DNA of 64,000 bases from Toxorhynchites rutilus septentrionalis (Eukaryota > Arthropoda > Insecta > Diptera > Culicidae): positions 245,901,307-245,965,306 of the forward strand of contig NC_073746.1 in NCBI RefSeq assembly GCF_029784135.1, written 5' to 3'. The notes under the pieces were generated by a model that was not told where the DNA came from, made no database searches, and worked only from the letters and a program-made list of their open reading frames with translations. Positions 33,991 through 44,896 of the stretch are shown piece by piece. How positions within the stretch are numbered: position 1 is the stretch's first letter; every line of letters starts with the position of its first letter. The position numbers and the translations under genes are program-made.

Positions 33991-34199
33991 TTCAGATGAT
34001 ACGAATTTTTCGAATTCAATTTTCGGCTACATATCGTGATTGAGAATTGATTCAAATTTATAATTTTTTCTCCACATACTAGACTTGGAAATCAGATTCA
34101 GATTGAAAATGATTTCAGAAGCAACATTCCTAATCACATGCCACAGAATACGAATTAATTTTACTGTTTATGATATAGGATTTGGTTTCCTGTTTCTAG

Positions 34200-34433
34200 A
34201 TTTTAATTCAATATTTATTTTTTATGTTTTTTCCTCTGATGAAATGTAGTATAGATAATGAGAAATATTCGCTGCGAGAATACCAGGCTTGGCTTGAATT
34301 TATTTTGCAAAACAAAATTATAGAGGGTAGTGTCCAAGACAAGACCGCATTGTTCACCTTGGACTGCGAGAGTATCTACAATCCGCTTTTTTCAGATTTC
34401 GTTATTTTGGAAAAAAAGAGGTTTGAGAATTAA
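34200..34433 (+). other. Unidentified protein-like open frame
   Basis: A plus-strand frame opens after a splice-acceptor-like 'tttcctgtttctag' (ending 34199), has an ATG at 34224 and stops at 34431-34433. The product contains 'EYQAWLEFILQNKIIEGSVQ' and 'DKTALFTLDCESIYNPLF', less biased than the A+T-rich background would give. An AATAAA lies just after the stop (near 34440). It might be a terminal exon of a host gene or a fragment of a mobile element or old viral insertion. I do not recognise it and assign no function. Confidence 0.3.
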
Positions 34434-35229
34434 CTCTTCAATAAAAAAATCCCGGTCATAAGATATCTAATTTGCATCACCTGGCGATATAATTATATCC
34501 ACCCATCACAGGCAATGTTTCTGATAAGTAGCTATTTAAACTCGAGTTTGAGAATGCTCCGAAAGATGATTCTTATCCTATTCGACCAAATTAAATAAAC
34601 AAAAGAACAAAAGGCGACCGATCGATTAGCATTTCTTTAGGGGCCGTTTTATTAATAGTGACTTTTATGTACATTTATGAACATCGATCTAAGAAAACCA
34701 GAGAATGTCGAGTTTTTCGTGTTAATGTTGGAATATTTACATTGATATAAGAAGATCAGAGAATGTCAGGTTTTTCGTTTTAATGTTGTAATATCTAAGA
34801 ATTTTTTCTTCAATAGTTTACTATAAACAGCATTAATAATTAATGTTTCCGTAGTCTTTCTACCACTTCAAATTTTACAACCCGTTGAGCTCAGTTCATA
34901 ACGCTTTTTTTCTGGACCACCACTTGGAGTATTAAATTTACGCATTTCCGAACAGTTACAAAAACTCAAAAATGCCCCCAATTTGTCCCCAATAATCAAA
35001 GTCCTATGTCAAGCTTCGATGAAAAGTATGAGCTCAAAAATCAGAAAAGCTATCAGAGTTTGGACACTTTCAAATATCAATTGTTTTTATCATAGAAAAA
35101 AACAAAGTATTTTCGACAATGTTCCATTATATTAACAAAATAACGTATTGTATGAGTATATCCAAACCAACTTAGCTTTATTTTATAACACAAAACGAAT
35201 CTAATTCATCTATAAATTAACTTTACAAT
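34434..35229. other. A+T-rich DNA without a recognisable gene
   Basis: A short direct duplication ('gaaaaccagagaatgtcgagtttttcgt' versus 'gaagatcagagaatgtcaggtttttcg', described in parts, near 34695 and 34755) is the only structure noticed. Confidence 0.4.
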
Positions 35230-35960
35230 GCATCTATTTCGGGATTTATACCTCGTTCAGCTGCAGTCTTGGGTGATCCATCGAATTCCATCAGTGAGAA
35301 ACACCTTTTCCAAGGGTAATTAAATATTTCCATCAGTCGAGAATCTACTTCGTCACGATGTTGTCATGATCCTTGAACGATTCACCAACGAAATCGACTG
35401 CTTTCCGGTCGCAATTGAATTACAATCTCAAAGGGTTCCACAGTTCTTGAAGGCTGGAGCAAGGATACGACCAGTATGCGATGGCTTAACTTAGATGGCA
35501 AGCTGCTTTCTGCAGCACTTCACAGCTTGCTAAGCTTACAGATAGGAATTATCTTATCCGAATCATGCGACGGTTTCGTCTCATCGTAATTGAAAATGTT
35601 GTAAGCAGGAACTCTATCGAGGGATTCATTCAAGTTTGTCATATCTTCAACTATTCCACGTGTTATCGTTGCTTCGTGTTTTGTGGGAAACATTTGGTCA
35701 ATTCAGGGTGATCGCGAATGAAACGTATCACCCAGTATCGTGAGTCTCGTTTAGTATCCGCAAAAAGGTACATATCGCTCCTGCTTTGTTAATTAAATTC
35801 AAACCACTCGAGATCATCGATTCCTTCGGGGAAACCTCTCATAGATAAGGTTCAGAGATGATCTGCAAACGACGTCTCTTCCGCTTTTGCGAAAATACTT
35901 GGACGGCCAGGTTTTTGTGGGCTGCATTTTAGTTGCCTTACACCTTCTGTATTGAGCATC
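35230..35960 (-). pseudogene. Pogo/psq-type DDE transposase relic
   Basis: On the minus strand from 35970: 'YKRGMLNTEGVRQLKCSPQK', then 'PGRPSIFAKAEETSFADHL', a stop, then 'LSMRGFPEGIDDLEWFEF' and 'SRYWVIRFIRDHPELTK'. This is the pattern of the CENP-B-like DNA-binding region of pogo/psq-type transposases (family GRP..F..EEE..L..HL..M..RGFP..., then W...F..RHPEL). Further downstream, 'FNCDRKAVDFVGE' may be catalytic-domain remnant. It contains several stops and frame changes and is dead. Boundaries are approximate; no terminal repeats found. Confidence 0.65.
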
Positions 35961-37572
35961 CCTCTCTTGTAAGCTTTGTCAAGACTTTCCCTATGATCAG
36001 ATTCTGGAACGGTAGCAAATCATTGAAAAACTAAAGATTCAAAAGAAACCCGATATGACGACATGCTATTCAATCGAATTGTTTTTTGGTGGGATTTGAC
36101 GAAGAATAATCGGAATATAAAATTATGCCTTACTCGCTTTCTAATATTCAGGGTGTCGACTACCTGTAAGAACTTTGAAAATCAGGAAATATCAGGGAAT
36201 TCAAACAACGTCAGGGAATATCAGGGAATTTCGTCACCAATCTGGAAAAAATAGTTTAGCCAATTCGATACTAGCCAGGATGCACGCACTGTTCGGTCTT
36301 CATACCTCTAGGCGTGCAACTGATGACTTGTGCAATTTGTACCAATCAGTACCTCCAGCTTCAACCAATTTCCTTCCTTTTTTCTTCTTCAAAAACAATC
36401 GAGAAATTCAGGCTTAAAAACTATACTGTCATAATTTAGATCCTGTGGTATCTGGAAAAAAGTATATATCCTCACTGCTGAAAAAGACATGGTTGTATGG
36501 AGAAGAATGTTTCATGACAGCCAGAAAGCTGAGAAGGGTCAACTAGGGCGTGATAAAAAAAAATTCATGAAGATGTTTGGCATTGCCCCGTATTCTGAAT
36601 AAGATTTCGATGAAACTTTTCATAATGCAAGCGATACATTGTCATTGGCTTCGACGAGTATTTGAACAAAACTACAAAAAGGGTGCAGATGTATCTGAAT
36701 GTCTGCTTTTTGGATGAAGAAGAGATGGAGGTTGTTACATGACTTTAATGTTCTTGTAACGTTACAAGCACCATATCAACTTGCAGCTTTCAAAGAAAGC
36801 CTGGTAGATATATCTTTGAACAAACTTTCCCTGGTGTCGATGGACGGCACCAACGTGATTTGGTCATTTTACGCGAGCTGCAACTGGACTTTCAAAATGG
36901 AGAAGAAAAGCTTTTGGATTTAGGTGCAAAATTTCACAACAGACAAATCCTGCAATTTCGCGTGGGATGCAGAGGAATGTTAAGAGCACCTGATTTTGAA
37001 GCTATGAAGCATTGATGTATCCTGCGACGAAAGCAGTATCCTCTCTTGATCGAGTTCGAAATTCACTTTTTCTTTATCCAGAAAACAAGGAAAGTTGGAA
37101 GTAAGGAACTTTTGTGTCAAATGAATCAAAATAAATGAAACGGCTACGAGAAGCAGAAATGAAATTACTCAAGAGGAAACGAAAAAAAATATGGAAAACG
37201 CACAGAAGGAAGCCGAAAATTTGTGAAATTGATCCAGTTAAATCAATTTCAAAATTACTCGTTTTGTACTAGTTTTTAAGGATCTTTCAAGATGACTTTA
37301 AATTGTATGAAAAATCCAATTTCTTATTTTTTACGACAATTCGACACAATCATCGCTGAACTCATTAAAAAATCACAAACAATTCATCTATGGGAAGTTA
37401 TCAAGAAACATACATAAATCTCATTGGTTGGGCCACTTAAATGTTTTAAGAACTTCATCTACAGGGCTAGTAGAAAATTTTATTATTAGCTTACATCTGG
37501 AATTTTTCAGAAAATTTTCTGGAAAATCAGGGATTTTTTTTCGAGTTTCGAGTCGAGTTTCGAGTTTTGAGT
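35961..37572. other. Unassigned DNA, possibly decayed transposon
   Basis: Short frames in all phases; the plus strand around 36650-37100 looks faintly protein-like across frames but I cannot place it. Motifs 'tatcagggaatt' recur near 36190-36230 and 'gagtttcgagtcgagtttcg' near 37541-37580. Confidence 0.35.
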
Positions 37573-37992
37573 CGAGTTTCGAAGGAGACCCAACTGAATG
37601 CGGGATCTGGTGCGGTATCACGCTGCTTTGTGTTACTTTCAAAGTACTCTGCAAGGAAATCCTTAACCGGATTCAGGAGAAAATCGACGCTACTCTGCGG
37701 CTGCAGCATGCCGGATTCCGTGCCGGCCGATCATGCGTGGACCATATCGCAACGCTCCGTATTCTGGAGCAGATCTACGAAATCCAGGACTCTCTCCTGC
37801 TGGTGTTCGTTGATTTTGATAAGGCGTTCGACCGACTCAACCACGAAAACATCTAGGGCGCACTCAGGCGTAGAGGAGTCCCAGAGAAACTAGTCCATCT
37901 TATAGAGGCTCACTACGAAGCGTTTTCGTGCAAGGTATTGCACAATGGCGTCTTGCCCAACCCAATACGGGTTACTACCGGTGGGAGACAGG

Positions 37993-38186
37993 CACCCCTA
38001 TTCTGTATTTCGATCGATTCGAAATATTTCGACCGACTTGATAAAATTCCATTCTGAATTTCGTTCGAGTTGTTTTTGCATTCCGTTCGATCTGTTTCTC
38101 TTCGAACATTAAATGGACAAAACTTTCGAAATAGAGAATGCGAAATTATAACTCGAACGAAATCCGTCGGAATACAGAAGAGGGCT
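37993..38186. mobile_element. MITE with 'CCCT.TTCTGTATT' terminal inverted repeats
   Basis: It interrupts the RT frame between 'GGRQ' and 'GCILSPLL'. Left end 'cccctattctgtatttcgat', right end complement 'ccctcttctgtattccgacg'; similarity extends over about 28 bp. Length about 195 bp, A+T-rich, non-coding. The duplicated target is unclear because the joins 'aggca' and 'gagggct' are ambiguous. The element would need a transposase from elsewhere; superfamily unknown. Confidence 0.75.
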
Positions 38187-39060
38187 GAGGGCTGCATATT
38201 ATCACCGCTACTGTTTCTTATCGTCATAGATGAGATACTAGTTGGAGCTATTGCCAGGAGGACAGAGGATTACCTTGGAATCCTTTAGGAATGGAGGACA
38301 TAAACGACCTAGATTTAGCCGACGACATTGTTTTGCTATCCCAACGTCGAAGTGATATGCAGAGCAAGCTAGGCGACCTCTCCGAGAGCTCCCAAGCAGC
38401 AGGTTCCGCACAGTAGCGGGACAAAGAATTGAACAGGTGGAAACGTTCCAATATCTTGGGAGCCAAACAACGCAGGATGGTGGTACCAAGACCGATATAG
38501 TCACACGGATCAGAAAGGCCAGGGCTGCCTTTGCAGGTCTACGAAATATCTGGCGCTCAAACCAGATCACTCTACATACAAAAACCCGAATCTTTATTTC
38601 GAACGTTAAATCCGTACTGCTGTACGCCTGCGAAACGTGGTGCGTCTCGACGGAGACAACGCAAAAACTGCAGGTTTTCGTTAATCGTTGCCTGCGATGT
38701 ATAATTCAAGCATGGTGGCCTCACAACTGGATATCCAACGTTGAATTCCATCGTCGATGTCATCAGCGCCCGATAGCTACTGAAATTCGCGAACGTAAGT
38801 GGAAGTGGATCGGACACACCTTAAAGAGAGGAGCAAACGAGATCTGCAGAGAGGCCCTCGACTGGAATCTACTAGGACAGCGCAGAAGAGGCAGACCCAG
38901 AGGCTCGTGGCGGCGTAGTTTTACCAATGACATCTGACCAATGACAAACTGTTGATGCCAATCTTACCTGGCGGCAAGTGAAAGCCATGGCAGATGACCG
39001 TCGACAGTGGAGACTTCTGACATCGTCCCTTTGTTCTGCCCAACAGGCAGACACGGATCA

Positions 39061-39081
39061 ATAAGTAAGTAAGTAAGTAAG
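39061..39081 (+). repeat. (GTAA)5 tail
   Basis: Short tandem GTAA units form the 3' tail of the RTE-like element. RTE elements commonly end in short tandem repeats rather than poly(A). Confidence 0.8.
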
Positions 39082-39082
39082 A

Positions 39083-39263
39083 GTCGACCCTGAATATAGT
39101 CCAAACTTCACCTTTCGTGACTACTATTTGTACCGATCAAAACAAAGTGCTACTTCCGATATACACTTCTCTTCAGACCGGGAAGTAAGGAAAAGACTTG
39201 AGTCACTCTGAATCTATGTACTGGCAGAAATATGAGAAAAAGTTGTGGAAAGCGATTGGTTAA
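39083..39263 (+). pseudogene. Mariner transposase relic, C-terminal part
   Basis: The plus strand reads 'DPEYSPNFTFRDYYLYRSKQ' and 'SATSDIHFSSDREVRKRLES', matching the mariner third catalytic block and tail (family YSPDLAPSDYYLFRSLQ...). The catalytic Asp position reads Asn or Thr, so it is inactive. It begins exactly where the RTE-like (GTAA)n tail ends, suggesting the retrotransposon inserted into this mariner. The N-terminal part is not visible on the other side. Confidence 0.7.
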
Positions 39264-39278
39264 ATATCATTTCCCTAA

Positions 39279-39461
39279 CCCTTTCATTACGACAGTGTGC
39301 TCCGCCGATGGGTAGTACCCATGTACGGAGCACTGCGCCGAAAAGTATGCATATCGCGCTGGTGTGATCGAAGAGCAGTATGAATTTCATGTCGTCTAAA
39401 GACGACGCTCGTACACACAACTCGTCGCGCGGATGTCGTCTATAGACTCGTAATGAATAGG
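39279..39461. mobile_element. TTAA-type (piggyBac-like) MITE, 183 bp
   Basis: The left end after CTAA (39275-39278) reads CCCTTTCATTACGA. The right end before TTAA (39462-39465) reads, complemented, CCTATTCATTACGA. Internally, a strong hairpin 'gtgctccgccgatgggtagt'/'acccatgtacggagcac' (39297-39334) and a repeated 'gtcgtctatagac'/'gtcgtctaaagac' motif occur. No coding frame. Confidence 0.7.
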
Positions 39462-39464
39462 TTA

Positions 39465-39791
39465 AAAATCGTTTATTTTCACTTGAAACAAGATGATTTG
39501 GAAGGAAACTGCATCTTAATCGAACCGTGTGAAACATTTCGACCAGTAATGGAGTTGAAGATAACGCCGAATACTTTTGACGTAGGATTTCGTTTTCTTC
39601 AACCGTCGGAAAGACCAAACACTCTGGTTATCAGAAACAGAGATGGCTCCGCATTGAAAACCCATATCCCATATCTGATATCCATTGCGATTGACAGAGC
39701 TCGAAATTATAAAGTCAATTCGAATGATAACAAACCGTTTCTAAGAGGGCAAATCGAAAAGGCAGACAGCAGACCACCATCAGAATACTGA
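39465..39791 (+). other. Unidentified protein-like open frame beside a MITE
   Basis: An open frame runs from inside the MITE edge (first ATG 39453) to TGA at 39789-39791. The part outside the MITE contains 'EPCETFRPVMELKITPNTFD', 'VGFRFLQPSERPNTLVIRNR' and 'DGSALKTHIPYLISIAIDRA'. Composition is protein-like and balanced, but I recognise no family. The true start would have been upstream and was displaced by the MITE. It may be a host exon or a transposon remnant. Confidence 0.35.
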
Positions 39792-42345
39792 AAAAAAATT
39801 ATGAAAACCAACTTTGCCACATGATTAATACCATCAGACGTGCTTAATGATACGTGAGCCGTATCGAGGATGAGTTGAACATCACGAAAAAAGCAAAAAA
39901 AGAAGAAACGAAACAACGCGCGGGAACGATTGACAAAGTACATATAACATTTTCTAGACCACGACCTGGGCTAACGCGCGGCGTTTATGGCAATGATGTT
40001 GATGTCGAGGATGATGATGATGATGGTGACTTGCTGCCGTAGAAGTTTTCACGTGTCTTTTTTTCGAATTGACGAATAATGAGCACATTGTCGATTCAAC
40101 GAATTCGACCGTCGTCGCCACCGCTGCCGACACTCGCAATTTGCATAACGATTTTTAGTGGCAGAACGCGTGTGTTGTATTTTTTTCGCCGCTATATCGA
40201 AGTCGTTTGCGCGCGGTGAGTCACAATTGTGTCGGTCCGTGTGGACTTCCGAGAATTCTGCCAGTGGGGTAGATGTTGGGATGGACAATATTCTTTCTCG
40301 AATCCAGAGAGAGTCGCTCGGATGACGAGCGGATCCCTCGTTGATTTTGACAGCTATTTATTATCCTATACAGCGGAACTCACCACACACAATCGGAACA
40401 GATTCGAACGCATTTTTAACCAACGCCTATTTCTCCGCGAAAGGCCCCCCTCGTAATGTTTCTAATTCCGAATGGAACATAGAGGGCCTGATCACGAACA
40501 TCACTTCACGGTGAAAACGGAATGAAATGCATACAAATCACATACAATTCTTTTCGTTTTCACCGTGAAATGACGTTCGTGATCGGGCCCAGAGTCTTGT
40601 TCTAGATCACGCAGCCAAGAAGGCGAAAGCAGCCTGCATATTATACAGCTTTTCCTGATATTATTTTCGCAAAGGGATAATATTTGCACCGGTGGAATGG
40701 AGACGCTCTAGCGAACTCTGGAACGCTGCCTGTTTGCTCAAAACTATGACACAGTACGAAAGAAAGGCAGCGGTGGCGGTGATGGCAACAATAACCCTGC
40801 TCCTTCCTGAATGTTCACTGTGTTTCCGCAGTGTTTTCTTGAGAAATTCAGTTGCAATGTTTTTCGCAATTGCTGCTCCCTCCGGAGAAGTGCTTGTTTC
40901 CACTGTTTACGTCTTCCGGCTGACGTGGAAAATAGTCTGAAACATACAACGAAGTAATAGCAGGAGTTCTTCGAAACGACACACCCTCCTCATCCTCGTT
41001 TTGGTGGACCGGAGAGTTTGGCTTCTGGCATAATTTGTAAAGATTGCCAAGCGCACATGGCATGTTTCAAGACATTCTTCGTTTGGAAGGAAAGTATCGG
41101 GTTGGTTGTTCCGTAAAGAGGAGGAAACACGAAAAACGGAGCAGCAACAGCAAGGCCGTGAAATTCCATTGGGGTGAAAGGAAAGCATGTTACTAAATTG
41201 TGCACCGAGCGGCGGAGGACGTGGCGAAAGGCGAAGTTTGATTGGATTCGATGTTTTATGCAAGACACATTTGTGGAAATCTTTTTGGAACAAATTATTA
41301 AGTGGCCATTATTGCTTCGTTTCGCTCTAACGCGATAAATATCATAATGGTCGTTGATAGCAGCTAACGAGCCTCGTCGCCGCGACTCTCACGGACAATC
41401 ATTTCTTGGCATCGTGCCATTTACGCAGACAAAACACAGAATAGTTTAATAATGCAATTAAGATGTTTTCACATCGGCTCGAAATGAAGAACCATTTAGA
41501 TTAATTTGAGCGCTTTCTTAATTAAAACTCATTCAAGCGCGCATATGCTGCATCGGTGTGGCGGCGCGCCTCTCAATATGTATGTGTGCACGTTTCGCTT
41601 CTGTGTGTCTCTCCGAGATGCCAAAGCTCAACGAACAGAGTCACCGCTATTCAGAGAACGGGGAGGAGAATGGGGAACCTCTTTTTTCGACGAGATTAAA
41701 TATTCCGTCATCGCCACACCAACGAATATGCGCGCGATCGCTCAGCCCTCGCCTCCCTCCACTCCATCCACCCATCTCTGTCAAATGATCACACGGACAC
41801 AACCAACCGCCTAAAACTTATCATCTCCTTCCAGTTGACTACCACCCTGACCTGTGAACGTCGTCGTTTCAATCTTTCATTAGTGAAAGACCAAGTCGTA
41901 GCGAATGAGTTCGCCGCTTCCATAGAGATATAGATAGAGTCGAGTCAGGGCACAGGGAGCACACAAAAAAAAGATGTGCGCTCGTTTTTGTTAAGCTCTG
42001 CTGCGGTGTTGTGTGTCTGTCTCGAGGCGGTGCTCTAGTGCTCGGTGCTGCTGTCACGGTGAGGGACTCGAGGGGTCCATCCACTGGCAGCGAAGTGGAC
42101 TTGCTTTGGGGTCAGTAATGAGATATTATGACATGGTTATTTCTAAAGGCTCTGTCATTCTCTTGTATGCTCTTCACTCTGAATTATACGAATTCTAGTG
42201 TTTTGATCACATAGCAAATAATTTTGGGAGATTTTTCCATGCAGTTAAATTTTATTATTATAATACAAACCGTACATTCATTTGGTTTAGACTTGCAAAT
42301 CATGTTATGTATTGGACAACAAACAACGCTATATGAATGTTGCAA
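39792..42345. other. G+C-richer unique island; no supported gene
   Basis: About 2.5 kb with one small MITE (40484-40590), GAT triplets (40009-40024) and no other transposon signature. Overlapping frames on both strands near 40700-41300 and 41500-41810 are likely chance. Candidate host unique or regulatory DNA. Confidence 0.35.
40484..40590. mobile_element. Short palindromic MITE, 107 bp
   Basis: The arms are long inverted repeats: left 'gggcctgatcacgaacatca' plus 'cttcacggtgaaaacg' (40484-40519); right complement 'gggcccgatcacgaacgtca' plus 'tttcacggtgaaaacg' (40555-40590). Three mismatches in 36 bp. A 3-bp direct repeat, AGA, flanks it (40481-40483; 40591-40593). Non-coding. A related start ('gccctgatcacgacattca') appears near 63896. 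Confidence 0.85.
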
Positions 42346-42764
42346 CTTGTTCTAGGCTACATACATTATATATAATATAAAATCATCCATGTTATCATTG
42401 ACAACCATCCTGAGGAGGTTTTGAAGTTTCACTTTACGAAGAAAACACTCCAATTGAATAAAATTGGAAGAATCGAGCTTCGAATATTTCGATTTCTCCA
42501 AATTTTTCCTCTGTGTGACTCTCGTGATCAGAAGATGGTCAGCGTCACACACATGCTGGAAACAACTCCCATTCTGGCCGGAGGTTCTTTCGTTTTTGTG
42601 AGAAGTTTCGACAGTGCAAGATAAAATTATGATAAATCGAGCGGAATTATTCCTTCTGTAAATGGCAAATTTTGAGCAATCGTAGAGTTAGCTCACAGCT
42701 ATTGTAAATTTCATTGTTCAAAGGCTGATTTTTCTGACCATTCTATCCTGGATTCCTCGAGAAG
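42346..42764. other. Unassigned DNA with a short open frame
   Basis: A plus-strand frame ending at 42624 reads 'EEVLKFHFTKKTLQLNKIGR' and 'MVSVTHMLETTPILAGGSFV'. It is slightly protein-like but unrecognised. Nothing else seen. Confidence 0.3.
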
Positions 42765-43055
42765 ACGCACCACGCTAGATATGGGGTACAGACTAGGGGG
42801 GCGTTGCTGATTAATGATGAGCTGCATCCCAATAGGATATCCCGTGTCGGGCACAGGTACAGATCATTGAAGACAGCAACATCACAATTACGAAAACACT
42901 TGTAATACTAACTTCGAGCCAACCGCGAGTAATCGGTTACATATTACTAACATAGTTATAAGGCAAACATTGTCGAAATATTGAACTCCCGGCCCCGTCA
43001 GGTTGACGCCATATGAGCCTTAATAAAAATATATATTTTGGATAAAAAAAAGGCT
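42765..43055 (+). mobile_element. 5'-truncated non-LTR retrotransposon 3' UTR
   Basis: Plus-strand sequence ending in 'cgccatatgagccttaataa' and an A-rich tail near 43046, with an AATAAA-like signal. It contains 'ccgcgagtaatcggtt', the complement of the conserved 3' UTR motif of the I-like element (49560-49590) and of 7605-7621, though the surrounding sequence differs. So it is a different but related family. No coding sequence is left. Confidence 0.65.
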
Positions 43056-43394
43056 GATTTTATTTCATGATGGCTGTGTGGAAAACAGCGAGAACTTATT
43101 CAATAATTCAATATTTACAAGTAATCTATTTAGCCATGCGATCCTCGGATTGCATCAGATCAATACTTTCTTTCCTAGAAAAAAAATTTGAATTGTACAA
43201 TTTTGAAGTAAATTATAGCCCATAGTAATGATGAAGAAACCCATCTCATTGAAAAAAACATCTTTTCGGAATACTCCATTCTGAACAACCAATATAATAT
43301 TTTTAGGAAAGTTATTTTTCACAAAACCAATCTTAATTTCTACGATACGATTAATTGAACCAAAACGGTTTGCAGAAAAAAATTCTCAAGCAAT
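43056..43394. other. Unassigned A+T-rich DNA
   Basis: No feature recognised. Confidence 0.4.
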
Positions 43395-43530
43395 TGCCTC
43401 CATCTTGTTAGAGGCGTCGTGCACAAATTACGTAACGCTAAAAATGCGGTTTTTGGACCCTCTCTCCACCCTATGTAACAATAAGTAACACAAGACAAAC
43501 CCCCCTCCCTTTCATGTTACGTAACGCAAA
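43395..43530 (+). repeat. Dispersed repeat with 'GTTACGTAACG' ends
   Basis: Begins 'gcgtcgtgcacaaattacgt' 'aacgc' and ends 'gttacgtaacgcaaaatc' in inverse arrangement. A close copy of the start occurs at 57441 and a related piece at 44824-44895. Interior C-rich ('cccccctccc'). Short non-autonomous element of unknown class. Confidence 0.6.
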
Positions 43531-44823
43531 ATCAAAGTCGTTTGAAAATTTTTTATAACATTTTGGATTTGATAAAATAATTGAAATATCAAAGTAGAAA
43601 ATCTGTCCAGGTTGAAATCAAAGAAGTTTATAGAATTTCTAACAAACAGAGAAAGAAAATCAAAATCATCTGTTGGGATTGGTACTTTCAAAACATCTAG
43701 TGTTCGGCTGCGAGGAACAGGAGCTCGTAAAAATTGATGTTGATTTATACAAAAATAACTGTTCGTTTTCAGAGATTCTAGACTGAATCGAGAATCGAGA
43801 TTTGTCACCGTCTCAACGACAGGGTTTACGGGTAAAGGGTACGAATATGAGTCCTAGGAATTTAAAAAAATATGCTCTCAAATTTAAACAATAGGGGGAA
43901 GTAGTCCTAATCCGACTTCCTTTTGGATCTTGGAAATGGCGCCACCTACCGAACTTCTGGCAGTGTCGAGCATTTTATTGCTTCCTTTATTCCGGCGTTT
44001 TGGTGGCATTCCGTGTTTTCAGTGCTTAAAAGAGGGAAATATAGATTTTTGACCAGTACGGAAAATGAGTTGAATGTTCTTTTAGACGATGAAAAATTGC
44101 AACACTAGACTATTTCGATTGCTAATGGTCTGCTCTTCAAGACAAGCTATATAGATTGAATCAGTCTTCTGTGTTTGCTTCGCATTTGCAATTTATGAGG
44201 TCTGATGAGGGCCATCTTCCCCTATACATTTGACTAAATTCGACATTCACGCACGTATGATTTTGGATGCTGTCTGTCGTTCTACTGATGGGTCCTGTTT
44301 CAGATCAACTCATCTGCGCTGTATTCACATTGAGGTTTGTATGTGTGTGTGTGTGTGTGTGTGTGTGCAGGACAGAATAACATATAATCGGGAATGATCA
44401 GGTTGAGTCATATTTGGTTTCCATCGGGACTAAACAATTATGATTGGTGCGTTAATAAGTCTCCGATATCGAATAATTTCGAATTCAGGGAGCTCGCTAA
44501 CATTATTCAAAATCGAGCCCATGCATTTGAAAAATAGTGCCTTCCTGAACAATCTGCAACGTACGTTGGATCACTGTATCCAACTGATTCAGAATGACCA
44601 AAGTCCCCTAGCTTATGTTTAGAAGCCAAAAAAATCATGATCTTGAAGATTTACGCGATATTCGAGATGCATTAATCGGTGCCTACCTTTGGACCGCGGT
44701 TTAGCCCATTACAACACGTGCTTAATCATCTCGATTCAGGAAACCACATTCGGCCCCAGAATCGAAGCTAACTGCTCAGGTATATAGGAGCGCGTGAATT
44801 TATTTGGGAATAAAGATTGAATT
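43531..44823. other. Unassigned DNA with a GT microsatellite
   Basis: A minus-strand frame (43512-43808, 98 codons, Phe- and Asn-rich) and a few plus-strand frames are unrecognised. A GT run lies at 44342-44367. Confidence 0.4.
44342..44367 (+). repeat. (GT)13 microsatellite
   Basis: Uninterrupted TG/GT dinucleotide run. Confidence 0.95.
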
Positions 44824-44896
44824 TTGTTACGTAACGAGCACGGCTACCACACTCTCCCGTATGTCACATTAAGTAACGAAACCTCGTTACGTTAAA
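44824..44896 (+). repeat. 'GTTACGTAACG' repeat fragment
   Basis: 'tgttacgtaacgagcac' at the left and 'cctcgttacgttaaacctcc' at the right resemble the ends of the repeat at 43395-43530. It abuts, and probably truncates, the Tc1-like fragment to the right. Confidence 0.5.

Larger units (their letters stand above)
37573..39082 (+). pseudogene. RTE-like non-LTR retrotransposon, 5'-truncated, with MITE insertion
   Basis: The plus strand carries successive RT blocks: 'VLCKEILNRIQEKIDATLR', 'AGFRAGRSCVDHIATLRILE', then 'SLLLVFVDFDKAFDRLNHEN' (motif A, catalytic Asp) and a TAG at 37855. After a MITE (37993-38186) come 'GCILSPLLFLIVIDEILVGA', 'DLDLADDIVLLSQRRSDMQS' (the xADD active site, other frame) and 'QYLGSQTTQDGGTKTDI'. 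An open 166-codon frame (38437-38937) ends with 'RKWKWIGHTLKRGAN' and 'RRRGRPRGSW', typical of the RTE C-terminus. The 3' tail is a (GTAA)n run at 39061-39081. It lacks the endonuclease and 5' part and has frameshifts, so it is inactive. Confidence 0.8.
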
